From positions 1-61,077 of the forward strand of contig JAFXVA010000021.1 of assembly GCA_017534965.1 (NCBI GenBank): DNA of 61,077 nucleotides, written 5' to 3'. The notes beneath the pieces were generated by a model, which saw only the letters and a list, made by a program, of their open reading frames with translations, had not been told where the DNA came from and made no database searches. The DNA is from Elusimicrobiaceae bacterium (lineage in GTDB: Bacteria > Elusimicrobiota > Elusimicrobia > Elusimicrobiales > Elusimicrobiaceae). Every line of letters begins with the position of its first letter. Position 1 is the first letter of the stretch. The position numbers were made by a program, and so were the translations under genes. This document shows, piece by piece, positions 16,633 through 23,481 of the stretch.

Positions 16633-17145
16633 TTAATTTACATAATATCCCGTTGCGCTCTTGTAAGTTGCGCCCGGCAAAGAAGCGCAAAATTTTACAG
16701 CAGCCGCCCCTACCCCATAACACACATTCCTCCTGTGCCCCTGTTCTGAAGGTAAAACATAATACCATAACGTAGCGTCGTATATATGCATTGTTCCTGC
16801 AACCTCATTTGAGGCTTTAGCATCTAAAAAAATTTCTTGTCTTAATTTATTATTAGTAGCAATTTGTCCATACCAGCTATCATCCCGAATACCCCAATCT
16901 TTTGGCAAGGAAATTGAAAGCTCTTCAAATTTTCTTGCCATTTGACCGGTAGCTAGATAATATTCGCTTTTTGCATTTGCTACTGCTTTAAGTAGCAAAA
17001 CCAAACTTCTAAGACGCGTTGTATAAACAGCTTTTTGATACTTTGGCAAAGCAATTGCCGCCAAAATACCAATGATTAAAACGACTATCAACAGTTCAAT
17101 TAAAGTAAAGGCTTTAATCTCTTTTAATATATTTTTTATTTTCAT
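16633..17145 (-). CDS. Type IV pilin-like protein 1
   Basis: Start at the ATG at 17145 with GGTG just upstream; a GTG at 17154 is an alternative. Class III signal: a Lys-rich leader, then IKA-FTLIELLIVVLIIGILA, so the residue before the cleavage site is Ala rather than the usual Gly, followed by Phe1 and Glu5. The N-terminal helix continues into a globular domain of about 120 residues with two Cys near the end (RNVCYGVG, VKFCASL), probably a disulfide loop as in major pilins. It would be processed by PilD and assembled in a pilus or type II-like pseudopilus. Preceded by the structured RNA at 17196-17429. Shares its C-terminal region with no other pilin here by eye. Confidence 0.85.
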   Translation of the reverse strand: MKIKNILKEIKAFTLIELLIVVLIIGILAAIALPKYQKAVYTTRLRSLVLLLKAVANAKSEYYLATGQMARKFEELSISLPKDWGIRDDSWYGQIATNNKLRQEIFLDAKASNEVAGTMHIYDATLWYYVLPSEQGHRRNVCYGVGAAAVKFCASLPGATYKSATGYYVN

Positions 17146-17195
17146 TTTTTGCACCAGTTTTTATCCGTTTTAAAAAGTATCGGCAAAAAAGCAAA

Positions 17196-17441
17196 TAAAA
17201 AACGGCTATTGCTTTATGAGTACACAAACGCATAAAACAACAGCCGTAGTTTGCCGTTCATAAGAACGGCAAACATTAAGCATAAAACCAAAGGCTCATG
17301 ACTTCCTTTCGTTTTATGCTTTTATAACGACTGCTTTTTGGTTTGTGTACTGTTTTGTTCTTCACAAAACCGTAATCTTTGCAGATTCCCAAAAAACAGA
17401 TTAAATTTTGTGTAAGTTATAAAACTTACAAGGTTATTATA
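17196..17441 (-). ncRNA. Candidate structured RNA or attenuator of unknown family, with promoter and terminator
   Basis: Leftward extended -10 TGCTATAAT (plus 17436-17444) predicts a start near 17429. Stems by eye: 8 bp (17411-17418/17423-17430), 6 bp GTTTTG/CAAAAC, 11 bp AAGCATAAAAC/GTTTTATGCTT (17278-17288/17311-17321) plus inner AAAGG/CCTTT, and 10 bp TTTGCCGTTC/GAACGGCAAA (17250-17273). A long-range 11-bp helix pairs 17341-17351 with 17219-17229. A 10-bp hairpin (17238-17247/17202-17211) followed by TTTTTT looks like a terminator. The long-range helix has its 3' strand inside the terminator loop, so the two form a pseudoknot or exclude each other. The RNA would be about 235 nt and ends about 50 bp before pilin 1. 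No match to tmRNA, 6S, SRP or T-box signatures that I know. Confidence 0.6.
17276..17299 (-). CDS. Possible 7-codon leader peptide MSLWFYA inside the structured RNA
   Basis: Within the 11-bp hairpin an AAAGGAAG site lies 4-5 nt before ATG, followed by codons for Ser-Leu-Trp-Phe-Tyr-Ala and TAA. Three consecutive aromatic residues are reminiscent of attenuator leader peptides. The codons form the 3' arm of the hairpin, so translation would open it. It may equally be chance; no conservation can be checked here. Confidence 0.25.
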   Translation of the reverse strand: MSLWFYA

Positions 17442-17482
17442 GCATATTTATTTAATTATATTTTCCGATAACAGAACAACTG

Positions 17483-17600
17483 CTTTTTGCAAGAATTTTG
17501 CGTTTAGAGAAGGCTTGCCGAGCGAAGTATATCCCGAGCGGGTGGTAACCCCGCGTATCCGAAATTTCTAAAAAATTAAAAATAGCCCAAAAGCCGCCGC
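17483..17600 (+). repeat. Dispersed palindromic element, copy B (chimeric arms)
   Basis: The left 70 bp (TTTTGCAAG to GTGGTAACCCC) are nearly identical to copy A; the right 45 bp (GTATCCGAAATTTC to AAAAGCCGCCGC) match copy C. Because the halves come from different types, the outer arms no longer pair, which suggests recombination or gene conversion. It sits immediately after the ribF stop. Confidence 0.65.
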
Positions 17601-17605
17601 AAAAA

Positions 17606-18487
17606 TTATTTGGTAAGTATTCTTACGGCACAAGCAGTATCTTTATTAATTTGTTGGGTAAGTTCGCCGAGGGAGTCAAATTTCTTTTCGCCGCGGATTT
17701 TGGAAACAAGGGCAATTTTTAAAATTTTGCCGTAAATATCTTGATTAAAATCTAAAATGTGGACTTCGCATAAAGGCGCGCCGTTTTTTTCCACAGTTGG
17801 CCTAAGGCCGATATTACAAACGCCTTTATATTCTTTGTTATCTAAAAAAACTTTAACTGCAAAAACGCCTTTTGGCAAGATTTTGCAGGTATCTATTTTT
17901 AAATTGGCTGTGGCAAAACCCATTTGGCGCCCAAGTTGCTGGCCTTTAACAATAAGCCCTTTTAAAGTGTAAAAATGGCCGAGCATTTTAGAAGCAACGC
18001 TAACTTCACCCTGTTCTAAAAATTTGCGTATTAAAGAAGATGATATTTTGTGGCCTTCTTTATTATTAACAAAATTTTGGCAAGAGTAAATTATATTATT
18101 TTCCGCGCACGCTTTGGCTAAAAAATCTTTTTTACCCAGGCGGTCTTTGCCAAAGGCAAAATCTTCCCCCGCCAAAATGCCGCCCATTTTATAATCTTTT
18201 ATAAGAATATCAAAAAATTCTTGGCAAGTTAAATTTTTAATTTTTTCAAAATCAAGTTTTTTAACTTCGCAATTTTCCTGTTTTAACAAAACAAGTTTTT
18301 CATCGGGCAAGGTTAAAACTTTGTTTTTGGTATCATTATTTTTTAAAAGTTTTGGCGCAAAATCAAAAGTTAAAATAAGCGGCTCTAAATTATTTTTGGC
18401 GGCAAGTTTTTTAAGTGTATCAAAAATAAATTTGTGGCCAAGATGCACGCCGTCAAAAGTGCCTATTGTTATAAACTTTTTACCCAT
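17606..18487 (-). CDS. ribF: Bifunctional riboflavin kinase / FMN adenylyltransferase
   Basis: A 293-residue protein of usual length. N-terminal nucleotidyltransferase domain with GTFDGVHLGH (9-18), and LRxGFAxG-like GEDFAFGKDR near 108, then ISSSLIRKFLEQG. C-terminal riboflavin kinase domain with GxxxGFATANLKID near 190 and GVCNIGLRPTV. It makes FMN and FAD from riboflavin. The start overlaps the end of truB by 19 bp, so it is the last gene of the rbfA-nrnA-truB-ribF operon, a widespread order. Confidence 0.95.
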   Translation of the reverse strand: MGKKFITIGTFDGVHLGHKFIFDTLKKLAAKNNLEPLILTFDFAPKLLKNNDTKNKVLTLPDEKLVLLKQENCEVKKLDFEKIKNLTCQEFFDILIKDYKMGGILAGEDFAFGKDRLGKKDFLAKACAENNIIYSCQNFVNNKEGHKISSSLIRKFLEQGEVSVASKMLGHFYTLKGLIVKGQQLGRQMGFATANLKIDTCKILPKGVFAVKVFLDNKEYKGVCNIGLRPTVEKNGAPLCEVHILDFNQDIYGKILKIALVSKIRGEKKFDSLGELTQQINKDTACAVRILTK

Positions 18488-19164
18488 TTTACTATATCCT
18501 CCGGCGCGCTTTTTCTAAGTGTATCAAGCGGCAAAGCATCTTTAATTTTATAAGGGCCGATTTGCGTTCTTCTTAACGCGCTAAGTGTGCCAAAAGTGCC
18601 AAGTTTTTCCCCCAGCATAAAAGCAAGACTTCTAATATAAGTGCCGCTAGAGCAAGAAACTTCAAAACTGATAATATTATCTTTTAAAGATATTTTAGAA
18701 TATTTATAAATTTCTACAACACTTTCTTTTTTGATATTAACTCCGTTTCGCGCGTGTTCATACATGGCTTGGCCTTTAACTTTTTTTGCGCTGTAAAAAG
18801 GTATGGGGTGGCTTATTTTGCCCGTCATAGTTTTAAGGGCTTCTTTAACTTGTTTTAAAGTGATTTTAGGGCAAGGTTCCTGCTTTAAAATAAAACCTTG
18901 CATATCCCAAGAATCTGTTAAAATACCTAAAGTTATTTGCGCTTGATAAACTTTATCAAGCCCTAAAAATTCGGCCTGCTTTTTAGTGGCTTCACGCCCT
19001 ATTAAAACAAGCAAAAGCCCGCTTGCCATAGGGTCTAATGTGCCACAATGTCCGATACGCGAAAATTCATAAGTGCTTAAAATCCCGCGAGTATAAGCAA
19101 TAACATCGTGCGAGGTCCACCCCGGTGTTTTATCTATCGGCAAAAGGCCAAGAAGTTGTGTCAT
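18469..19164 (-). CDS. truB: tRNA pseudouridine-55 synthase
   Basis: A 231-residue TruB, at the short end of the family because little follows the catalytic domain. Catalytic Asp lies in CGTLDPMASG near residue 40-49; KVKGQAMYEHARNG is the KxKGxxxYxxAR motif; CSSGTYIRSLAFMLGE is the third motif. It modifies U55 in the T-loop. Overlaps nrnA by 4 bp upstream and ribF by 19 bp downstream. Confidence 0.95.
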   Translation of the reverse strand: MTQLLGLLPIDKTPGWTSHDVIAYTRGILSTYEFSRIGHCGTLDPMASGLLLVLIGREATKKQAEFLGLDKVYQAQITLGILTDSWDMQGFILKQEPCPKITLKQVKEALKTMTGKISHPIPFYSAKKVKGQAMYEHARNGVNIKKESVVEIYKYSKISLKDNIISFEVSCSSGTYIRSLAFMLGEKLGTFGTLSALRRTQIGPYKIKDALPLDTLRKSAPEDIVKWVKSL

Positions 19165-20135
19165 TTTAATTTTTCTTTAACGGCTTTTAAAAGTTTCTTT
19201 TTGATAGTTTCAAGATTGCCTTTGGCAATTTTAAAACCGGCCGCTCTTGCATGCCCGCCACCGCCGAACTCTTGGGCAATAGCGCTAACATCCACTTTGC
19301 CTTTTGAGCGCAAGTTCACTGCCACTTTGCCCGGCTCTTCCCTTAAAAGAAGGGAAACTTCAACACTTGGCACCATTATCGGTTGGCTTACAATGCCTTG
19401 TGTGTGGCGCGGGTCGGTTTTAAGTTTTTTGAAATCAGATTTTAAAAGGGAAATTTCCGCAATTTGCCCTTTGTGGTGCAATTTTAATTTTTCTAAAGCA
19501 CGCCCTAAAAGTTTCATTTCAGGGTAAGGTTTTGTGTTATAAATTATTGTATTTATCGTCTTAATATCAGCGCCGCACTCAAGCAAAAAAGCACCTGCTG
19601 CCATACTTTCTGGCGTGGTATTGGAGTGTAAAAAACGCGCCGTATCGGTAACAAGGCCGGTATAAAGACAGGTTGCCTCGTTTGCGGTTGGACGCGCGTT
19701 CATTTCTTTAAAAAGGCGCACCATAATTTCCGCCGTGGAAGAGGCCTTAGCATCAATATAATTAAAATCGCCGTAAAATTGGCCTGTTATATGGTGGTCA
19801 ATATTTATTACTTGTTTTGCGTTTTTAAAACAAATATCAAGATTTCCGCCGCGGGTGGGTTCGGAACATTCAAGCATAATTAAAGTATCGTAATTATGTT
19901 CTGTTGGTAAAACACCGAAATTAACTTTATTTAAGTCGGGCAGGAAAAATAAATCATCGCCCGGTCTATCTTTGCTGAAAGGGTAAACCTCTTTATCCAT
20001 TCTTCTTAAAAGAGATGTTAAAGCCAAGGTTGAGCCAAGACTATCCCCATCGGGGTTTTGATGCCCAGTAATAAAAAAACTTTTACCTTTTTTTATGGCT
20101 TGAGCAATTTGCGCAAGGGTATTATTTTTCTTCAT
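19161..20135 (-). CDS. nrnA: Bifunctional oligoribonuclease / PAP phosphatase (DHH-DHHA1)
   Basis: A 324-residue DHH-family phosphoesterase: GHQNPDGDSLGS (23-34), an acidic residue in TLIMLECSEP, INIDHH near 112 (the DHH motif), and FGGGGHARAAGF in the DHHA1 domain. NrnA removes short RNA and dephosphorylates pAp. It lies between rbfA and truB with short overlaps, as in many Firmicutes and related operons. Confidence 0.92.
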   Translation of the reverse strand: MKKNNTLAQIAQAIKKGKSFFITGHQNPDGDSLGSTLALTSLLRRMDKEVYPFSKDRPGDDLFFLPDLNKVNFGVLPTEHNYDTLIMLECSEPTRGGNLDICFKNAKQVINIDHHITGQFYGDFNYIDAKASSTAEIMVRLFKEMNARPTANEATCLYTGLVTDTARFLHSNTTPESMAAGAFLLECGADIKTINTIIYNTKPYPEMKLLGRALEKLKLHHKGQIAEISLLKSDFKKLKTDPRHTQGIVSQPIMVPSVEVSLLLREEPGKVAVNLRSKGKVDVSAIAQEFGGGGHARAAGFKIAKGNLETIKKKLLKAVKEKLK

Positions 20136-20478
20136 GTTCTTTTTCTATTTTGGCAAAAATCTTTTCCACCGCGGAAGCACGCTCCGGCGTATTATCAAGT
20201 TCAAAAGTAAAAGAAGGTATCCTTTTAATATGCACTCTTGAACGCAAGGCCGCACCGATTTCCCCCCTGACTTTGGCAAGTTGTTTTGCGGCATTTTTTT
20301 TATCGGCTTCATTACCAAAAACCGAATAAAATACTTTAGCAGTGGTTAAATCTTTGGAAACTCTTACTGCCGTTAAAGTTATAAAACCGCTAAAATGCCC
20401 ACTTGCTATCAGACGGGAAACAAGGGAATTTATTTCTTCCAAAAACAAATTTTCAAGTCTTTTGATTCTATCTACCAT
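20122..20478 (-). CDS. rbfA: Ribosome-binding factor A
   Basis: A 118-residue protein (start at 20478, MVDRIKRLE; an ATG at 20484 is an alternative). KH-like fold with [30 protein letters not shown] and [21 protein letters not shown], the RbfA pattern. It matures 16S rRNA. First gene of the operon, divergent from clpP; the two promoters must share about 50 bp. Confidence 0.9.
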   Translation of the reverse strand: MVDRIKRLENLFLEEINSLVSRLIASGHFSGFITLTAVRVSKDLTTAKVFYSVFGNEADKKNAAKQLAKVRGEIGAALRSRVHIKRIPSFTFELDNTPERASAVEKIFAKIEKEHEEK

Positions 20479-20499
20479 ATACATATATTTTAGTTAATA

Positions 20500-20508
20500 T
20501 GGTAAAAT
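20500..20508 (+). promoter_or_regulatory. Extended -10 of clpP
   Basis: TGGTAAAAT ending 20 bp before the ATG at 20529, with an AAGGAG ribosome site between. Confidence 0.4.
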
Positions 20509-20528
20509 TTATCAATAAGGAGAAAATT

Positions 20529-21116
20529 ATGATTATCCCTACAATTATTGAAAAAAACATTGGTTATGACATTTTTTCCCGTCTGTTAAAAGATAGAATT
20601 ATCTTTGTTGGCGGGCGCGAAGGTGAAGTTAGCACAGAAGCGGCAAATATGATTATCGCACAATTACTTTACCTTGATGCCGAAGATTCTTCAAGAGAAA
20701 TTAATTTGTATATTAACTCCCCCGGTGGTTTGGTAACAGCGGGACTTGCAATTTACGATACTATGCAATATATCAAAGCACCTATTACCACAATTTGTAT
20801 GGGACAGGCCATGAGTTTTGGTGCAGTTCTTTTGGCTGCCGGCTCTAAAGGCAAAAGATATGCTTTACCGCACGCAAGAATTATGATACACCAACCTTTA
20901 ATTTGGGGCGGCGGAATTTCCGGCCAGGTAACAGATATTGAAATTGAATCAAAAGAACTTCGCGAAAATAAAGAACATCTTTTGGATATTTTGGCACATC
21001 ACACAGGCCAAAAGAAAGAAAAAATAAGACAAGACAGCGAACGCAATTTCTATATGTCTGCCGAAGAAGCAAAAGAATATGGCCTTATTGATGAAGTTTT
21101 AAAACTTAAAAAATAG
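20529..21116 (+). CDS. clpP: ATP-dependent Clp protease proteolytic subunit
   Basis: Start at 20529 with AAGGAG correctly placed; an upstream ATG at 20499 lies in the promoter. The 195-residue protein has the Ser-His-Asp triad: MGQAMSFG (S96), RIMIHQPL (H121) and an Asp near 170. NSPGG at 63-67 forms the oxyanion region. It forms the tetradecameric chamber fed by ClpX or ClpA/C. Here it is monocistronic and not next to tig or clpX, unlike the common tig-clpP-clpX order; tig is at 46.8 kb. Confidence 0.95.
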   Translation: MIIPTIIEKNIGYDIFSRLLKDRIIFVGGREGEVSTEAANMIIAQLLYLDAEDSSREINLYINSPGGLVTAGLAIYDTMQYIKAPITTICMGQAMSFGAVLLAAGSKGKRYALPHARIMIHQPLIWGGGISGQVTDIEIESKELRENKEHLLDILAHHTGQKKEKIRQDSERNFYMSAEEAKEYGLIDEVLKLKK

Positions 21117-21138
21117 TTTTTTAACTAAAAAACAAAAT

Positions 21139-21172
21139 AAAAACCCCTTGTAAAAAAGTAAGGGGTTTTTTT
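21139..21172. terminator. Bidirectional terminator between clpP and pilin 2
   Basis: AAACCCCTT / AAGGGGTTT stem with a TTTTTTT tail. Confidence 0.85.
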
Positions 21173-21635
21173 AGATTTTGGTAAAACCCTTATCTGCTAA
21201 ATCATCACAAATATAATCAGGGCCTTGGCAAGTTTTTATAGTATTTTGGTTTTTCTCACCCGTAAAAGTTAAAGTATATAAAGGCGCGCCTTCTTTTGGA
21301 TAATAAATATGTGCCACACATTGTTCGTCTTGGCAAGTAATATCTAAAGCGTGTGTTTTTGTGGAATATATTAAGCCCTCTTCATTCCAAGAAGCCCCAC
21401 TTAAACTAAAAGAAGCGGCAATTTCTTTGCCTTGACCGGAAACTCCTTTGTGGGCCAAATATTTTACACCAGCTTCTAAACTTTTAGAGAGTAAAACAGC
21501 TTCCGCTAGGCGTGATTTGTTAACGGACTTTTTATAATTTGGCAAAGCAATAGCCGCTAAAATACCGATAATCAAAACTACTACCAAAAGTTCAAGTAAA
21601 GTAAAACCTTTATCATTTCTATTTTCTATTTTCAT
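21171..21635 (-). CDS. Type IV pilin-like protein 2
   Basis: Start at 21635 (MKIENRNDKGFTLLELL); the frame extends further upstream only because it reads through a repeat. The 154-residue product has a perfect class III signal, KG-FTLLELLVVVLIIGILAAIALPNYKK, with Gly before the cut and Glu5. Two Cys pairs are present (DITCQDEQCVAH and TIKTCQGPDYICDD), suggesting disulfides. No Shine-Dalgarno is visible; a TATAAT lies only 7 bp upstream of the ATG, so the mRNA may be leaderless. Convergent with clpP. Confidence 0.85.
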   Translation of the reverse strand: MKIENRNDKGFTLLELLVVVLIIGILAAIALPNYKKSVNKSRLAEAVLLSKSLEAGVKYLAHKGVSGQGKEIAASFSLSGASWNEEGLIYSTKTHALDITCQDEQCVAHIYYPKEGAPLYTLTFTGEKNQNTIKTCQGPDYICDDLADKGFTKI

Positions 21636-21642
21636 AATTTTA

Positions 21643-21648
21643 TTATAA
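21643..21648 (-). promoter_or_regulatory. -10 element of pilin 2, predicted leaderless start
   Basis: TATAAT on the minus strand ends 7 bp before the ATG at 21635, so transcription would begin at about the start codon. Confidence 0.4.
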
Positions 21649-21674
21649 TTTATTTTTACATTAAATACAGTAAA

Positions 21675-21862
21675 TATTTTTTGCGAGGATTTTGCATTTA
21701 ACAGAGCAAATAATTTTTGCAAGTATTTTGTGTTTAGCAGAGCAAACAATTTTGCAAGTATTTTGTGTTTAGAGTAGGCGCAACCGAGGAAGAGTATACT
21801 GTAAAAGGCCGGCCAGGCCGAAGTATCCGACCGAGGTTGCAACACCCTATAAACGCAAAAGA
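21675..21862 (+). repeat. Dispersed palindromic element, copy D, with tandem left ends
   Basis: Three tandem left-end units of about 40 bp (TTTTGCAAGTATTTTGTGTTTAG type, separated by CAGAGCAAAYAA) precede a core with arms 21761-21774 and 21847-21860 (TTTTGTGTTTA / TAAACGCAAAA, one G-U) and inner GCAACC / GGTTGC. The centre holds GGCCGGCCAGGCC and GAAGTATCC. It lies between pilin 2 and tRNA-Asn. Confidence 0.65.
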
Positions 21863-21869
21863 CGCAGTA

Positions 21870-21907
21870 AACAAATAAACCTCTTATTACTAAGAGGTTT
21901 ATTTGTT
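21870..21907 (-). terminator. Terminator of tRNA-Asn
   Basis: Perfect 16-bp stem AACAAATAAACCTCTT / AAGAGGTTTATTTGTT immediately downstream of the tRNA on its strand. Confidence 0.7.
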
Positions 21908-21915
21908 CAAAATTG

Positions 21916-21987
21916 CTCCTCGGATAGGACTCGAACCTATAACCTATCGGTTAACAGCCGATCGCTCCACCATTGAGCTACCGAGGA
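21916..21987 (-). tRNA. tRNA-Asn (GTT)
   Basis: Seventy-two nt, acceptor TCCTCGG/CCGAGGA with discriminator G, D arm GCTCAATGGTGGAGC, anticodon loop CTGTTAA (GTT), T loop GGTTCGAGTCC. CCA is not encoded. Confidence 0.95.
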
Positions 21988-22070
21988 TTACATATATATT
22001 GTATTATAATCTAAAAATTTTTGCAAGTATTTTTTATTTTTCAGACGATAAAATCTAATTTAAAAAATAT

Positions 22071-22113
22071 TTGACAAATATTTGATTTAACATCTTTTAA
22101 TAAATTATATAAA
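22071..22113 (+). promoter_or_regulatory. Possible promoter of the DnaJ-class gene with a direct repeat
   Basis: AAATATTTGA occurs twice, 11 bp apart, giving TTGACA (22071-22076) and TTGATT (22082-22087); the second lies 18 bp from TATATA. No CIRCE is present. The direct repeat could be an operator. Confidence 0.3.
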
Positions 22114-22138
22114 ATATTTGTAGTAAGGGGGTTTGATT

Positions 22139-23110
22139 ATGGCAGACTATAAAGATTATTATAAAATACTTGGCGTTAACAAAAACGCAACAGAAGCTGA
22201 AATAAAAAAAGCTTTTAAAACTCAGGCACGCAAATATCACCCTGATATGCACCCTGAAAGTAAAAAGGCCGAAATGACCGAAAAATTTAAAGATATTAAC
22301 GAGGCCTACGAAGTTCTTTCAGATAAACAAAAAAGAACTATTTACGACCAAGTCGGCTCAGGTAATTATCAAAATTATGCACGCGGCGGTGGCGGTGCCA
22401 GCGGAGCAGGAGCAGGTAATTATTATCAAAACCCGGGCGGTGCTCAATATTATCAATATTCCACCGGCGGAGCAAATCCCTTTGGACAAGGTTTCAATTT
22501 TAACGGAACAGGTGGCTTTGAGGCAAGTGATTTTAGCGATTTCTTTCAGTCAATTTTCGGTGGGCTTGGCGGTTTTGGCGGAGGAGGAAGAACTTCCCGC
22601 AGAAGAAGCGCCGCACAAGATCCTTACGGCATTTATTCACAACCGCAACAGGAAGAAGCTAATTTATCTTTAGACCTTGCTTCCGCTTATCAGGGTGGCA
22701 TGGTGCGCTTAACTTTACCGAGTGGTAAAAGTGCTCAAGTTAAATTCCCTGCCCGTATTGCACAAGGCGCAAAAATAAAACTTAAAGGCCTTGGCTCTAG
22801 AGGTGGCGATTTATATGTAAATATTAAAATAACCGCAAAAGAGCCGTATTCTTTAGAAGGCACAGATATTTATTATGATTTAAACCTTATGCCCTGGACG
22901 GCAGCACTTGGCGGAACGGCAAGCGTTTATTTGCCCGATTCTTCAAGCATAAATATCAAAATACCTGCCGGCGCAAAGAGCGGACAAAAACTAAAATTAT
23001 CAGGCAAAGGGCTTGGCAGAAACGGCAATTTTTATGTTCGCCTGCTTATCAATAACCCGGAACATTTAACCAGCAGACAAAAAGAACTTTACAAAGAACT
23101 TGCCAAATAA
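22139..23110 (+). CDS. DnaJ-class co-chaperone without zinc finger (CbpA-like)
   Basis: Start at 22139 (MADYKDYYK) behind AAGGGGG; the TTG six bases upstream is less likely. The 323-residue protein has a J domain (residues 1-70, HPD in KYHPDMHPE), a Gly/Tyr/Gln-rich linker of about 100 residues (GGGGASGAGAGNYY, GGLGGFGGGGR), and the DnaJ C-terminal peptide-binding domains (ANLSLDLASAYQGG, RLTLPSGKSAQVK, GDLYVNIKI). The CxxCxGxG zinc repeats of DnaJ are absent, so it is type II, like CbpA. It stimulates DnaK. Monocistronic, with its own terminator. Confidence 0.9.
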   Translation: MADYKDYYKILGVNKNATEAEIKKAFKTQARKYHPDMHPESKKAEMTEKFKDINEAYEVLSDKQKRTIYDQVGSGNYQNYARGGGGASGAGAGNYYQNPGGAQYYQYSTGGANPFGQGFNFNGTGGFEASDFSDFFQSIFGGLGGFGGGGRTSRRRSAAQDPYGIYSQPQQEEANLSLDLASAYQGGMVRLTLPSGKSAQVKFPARIAQGAKIKLKGLGSRGGDLYVNIKITAKEPYSLEGTDIYYDLNLMPWTAALGGTASVYLPDSSSINIKIPAGAKSGQKLKLSGKGLGRNGNFYVRLLINNPEHLTSRQKELYKELAK

Positions 23111-23131
23111 AAATAATTTGTCAGCCCAAAT

Positions 23132-23166
23132 AAAAAGCCCCTTGCCAAAAGCAAGGGGCTTTTTTG
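23132..23166. terminator. Bidirectional terminator
   Basis: AAAGCCCCTTGC / GCAAGGGGCTTT stem with a T-run, between convergent genes. Confidence 0.9.
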
Positions 23167-23175
23167 AACAAAACC

Positions 23176-23430
23176 TTATTTGAGGTGTTTGCTGATAAGT
23201 GAAGTCATTTCAAACATATTAACTTGGGTTTTTCCGCCGAAAATCGGTTTCAAAACTGCATCTGCGTTAATATTGCGTTTGTTGGTGCTGTCTTGCAAGT
23301 TGTTTGTTTTGATATAAGCCCAAACTTTTTTAACAACTTCAGTTCTCGGTAACGGACTCGAACCTGTAACTTTTGCGAGTTCTGCGCTCGGGGTTAAAGG
23401 TGTCATAAATTTTGCATTTGCTTTTGCCAT
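23176..23430 (-). CDS. SWIB/MDM2-domain protein
   Basis: An 84-residue protein that is one SWIB domain: PLTPSAELAKVTGSSPLPRTEVVKKVWAYIK, then NLQDSTNKRNINADAVLKPIFG and MFEMTSLISKHL. Bacterial stand-alone SWIB proteins (Chlamydia, Bacteroidetes and others) are small and basic; a chromatin-like or DNA-topology role has been proposed but not proven. AGGAG precedes the ATG. It lies 52 bp after pckA and may be transcribed with it. Confidence 0.88.
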   Translation of the reverse strand: MAKANAKFMTPLTPSAELAKVTGSSPLPRTEVVKKVWAYIKTNNLQDSTNKRNINADAVLKPIFGGKTQVNMFEMTSLISKHLK

Positions 23431-23481
23431 AATATTTTTCTCCTATATTTTTATCTTTTTATATTTTTTAAATATCCTAAA

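Noticed and set aside
17276-17330. RNase P-like GGAAGUC motif
   Set aside because: Other conserved RNase P elements are missing and the length is too short.
21636-21845. N-terminal extension of pilin 2
   Set aside because: It translates tandem repeat units; the class III signal and the promoter fit the ATG at 21635.
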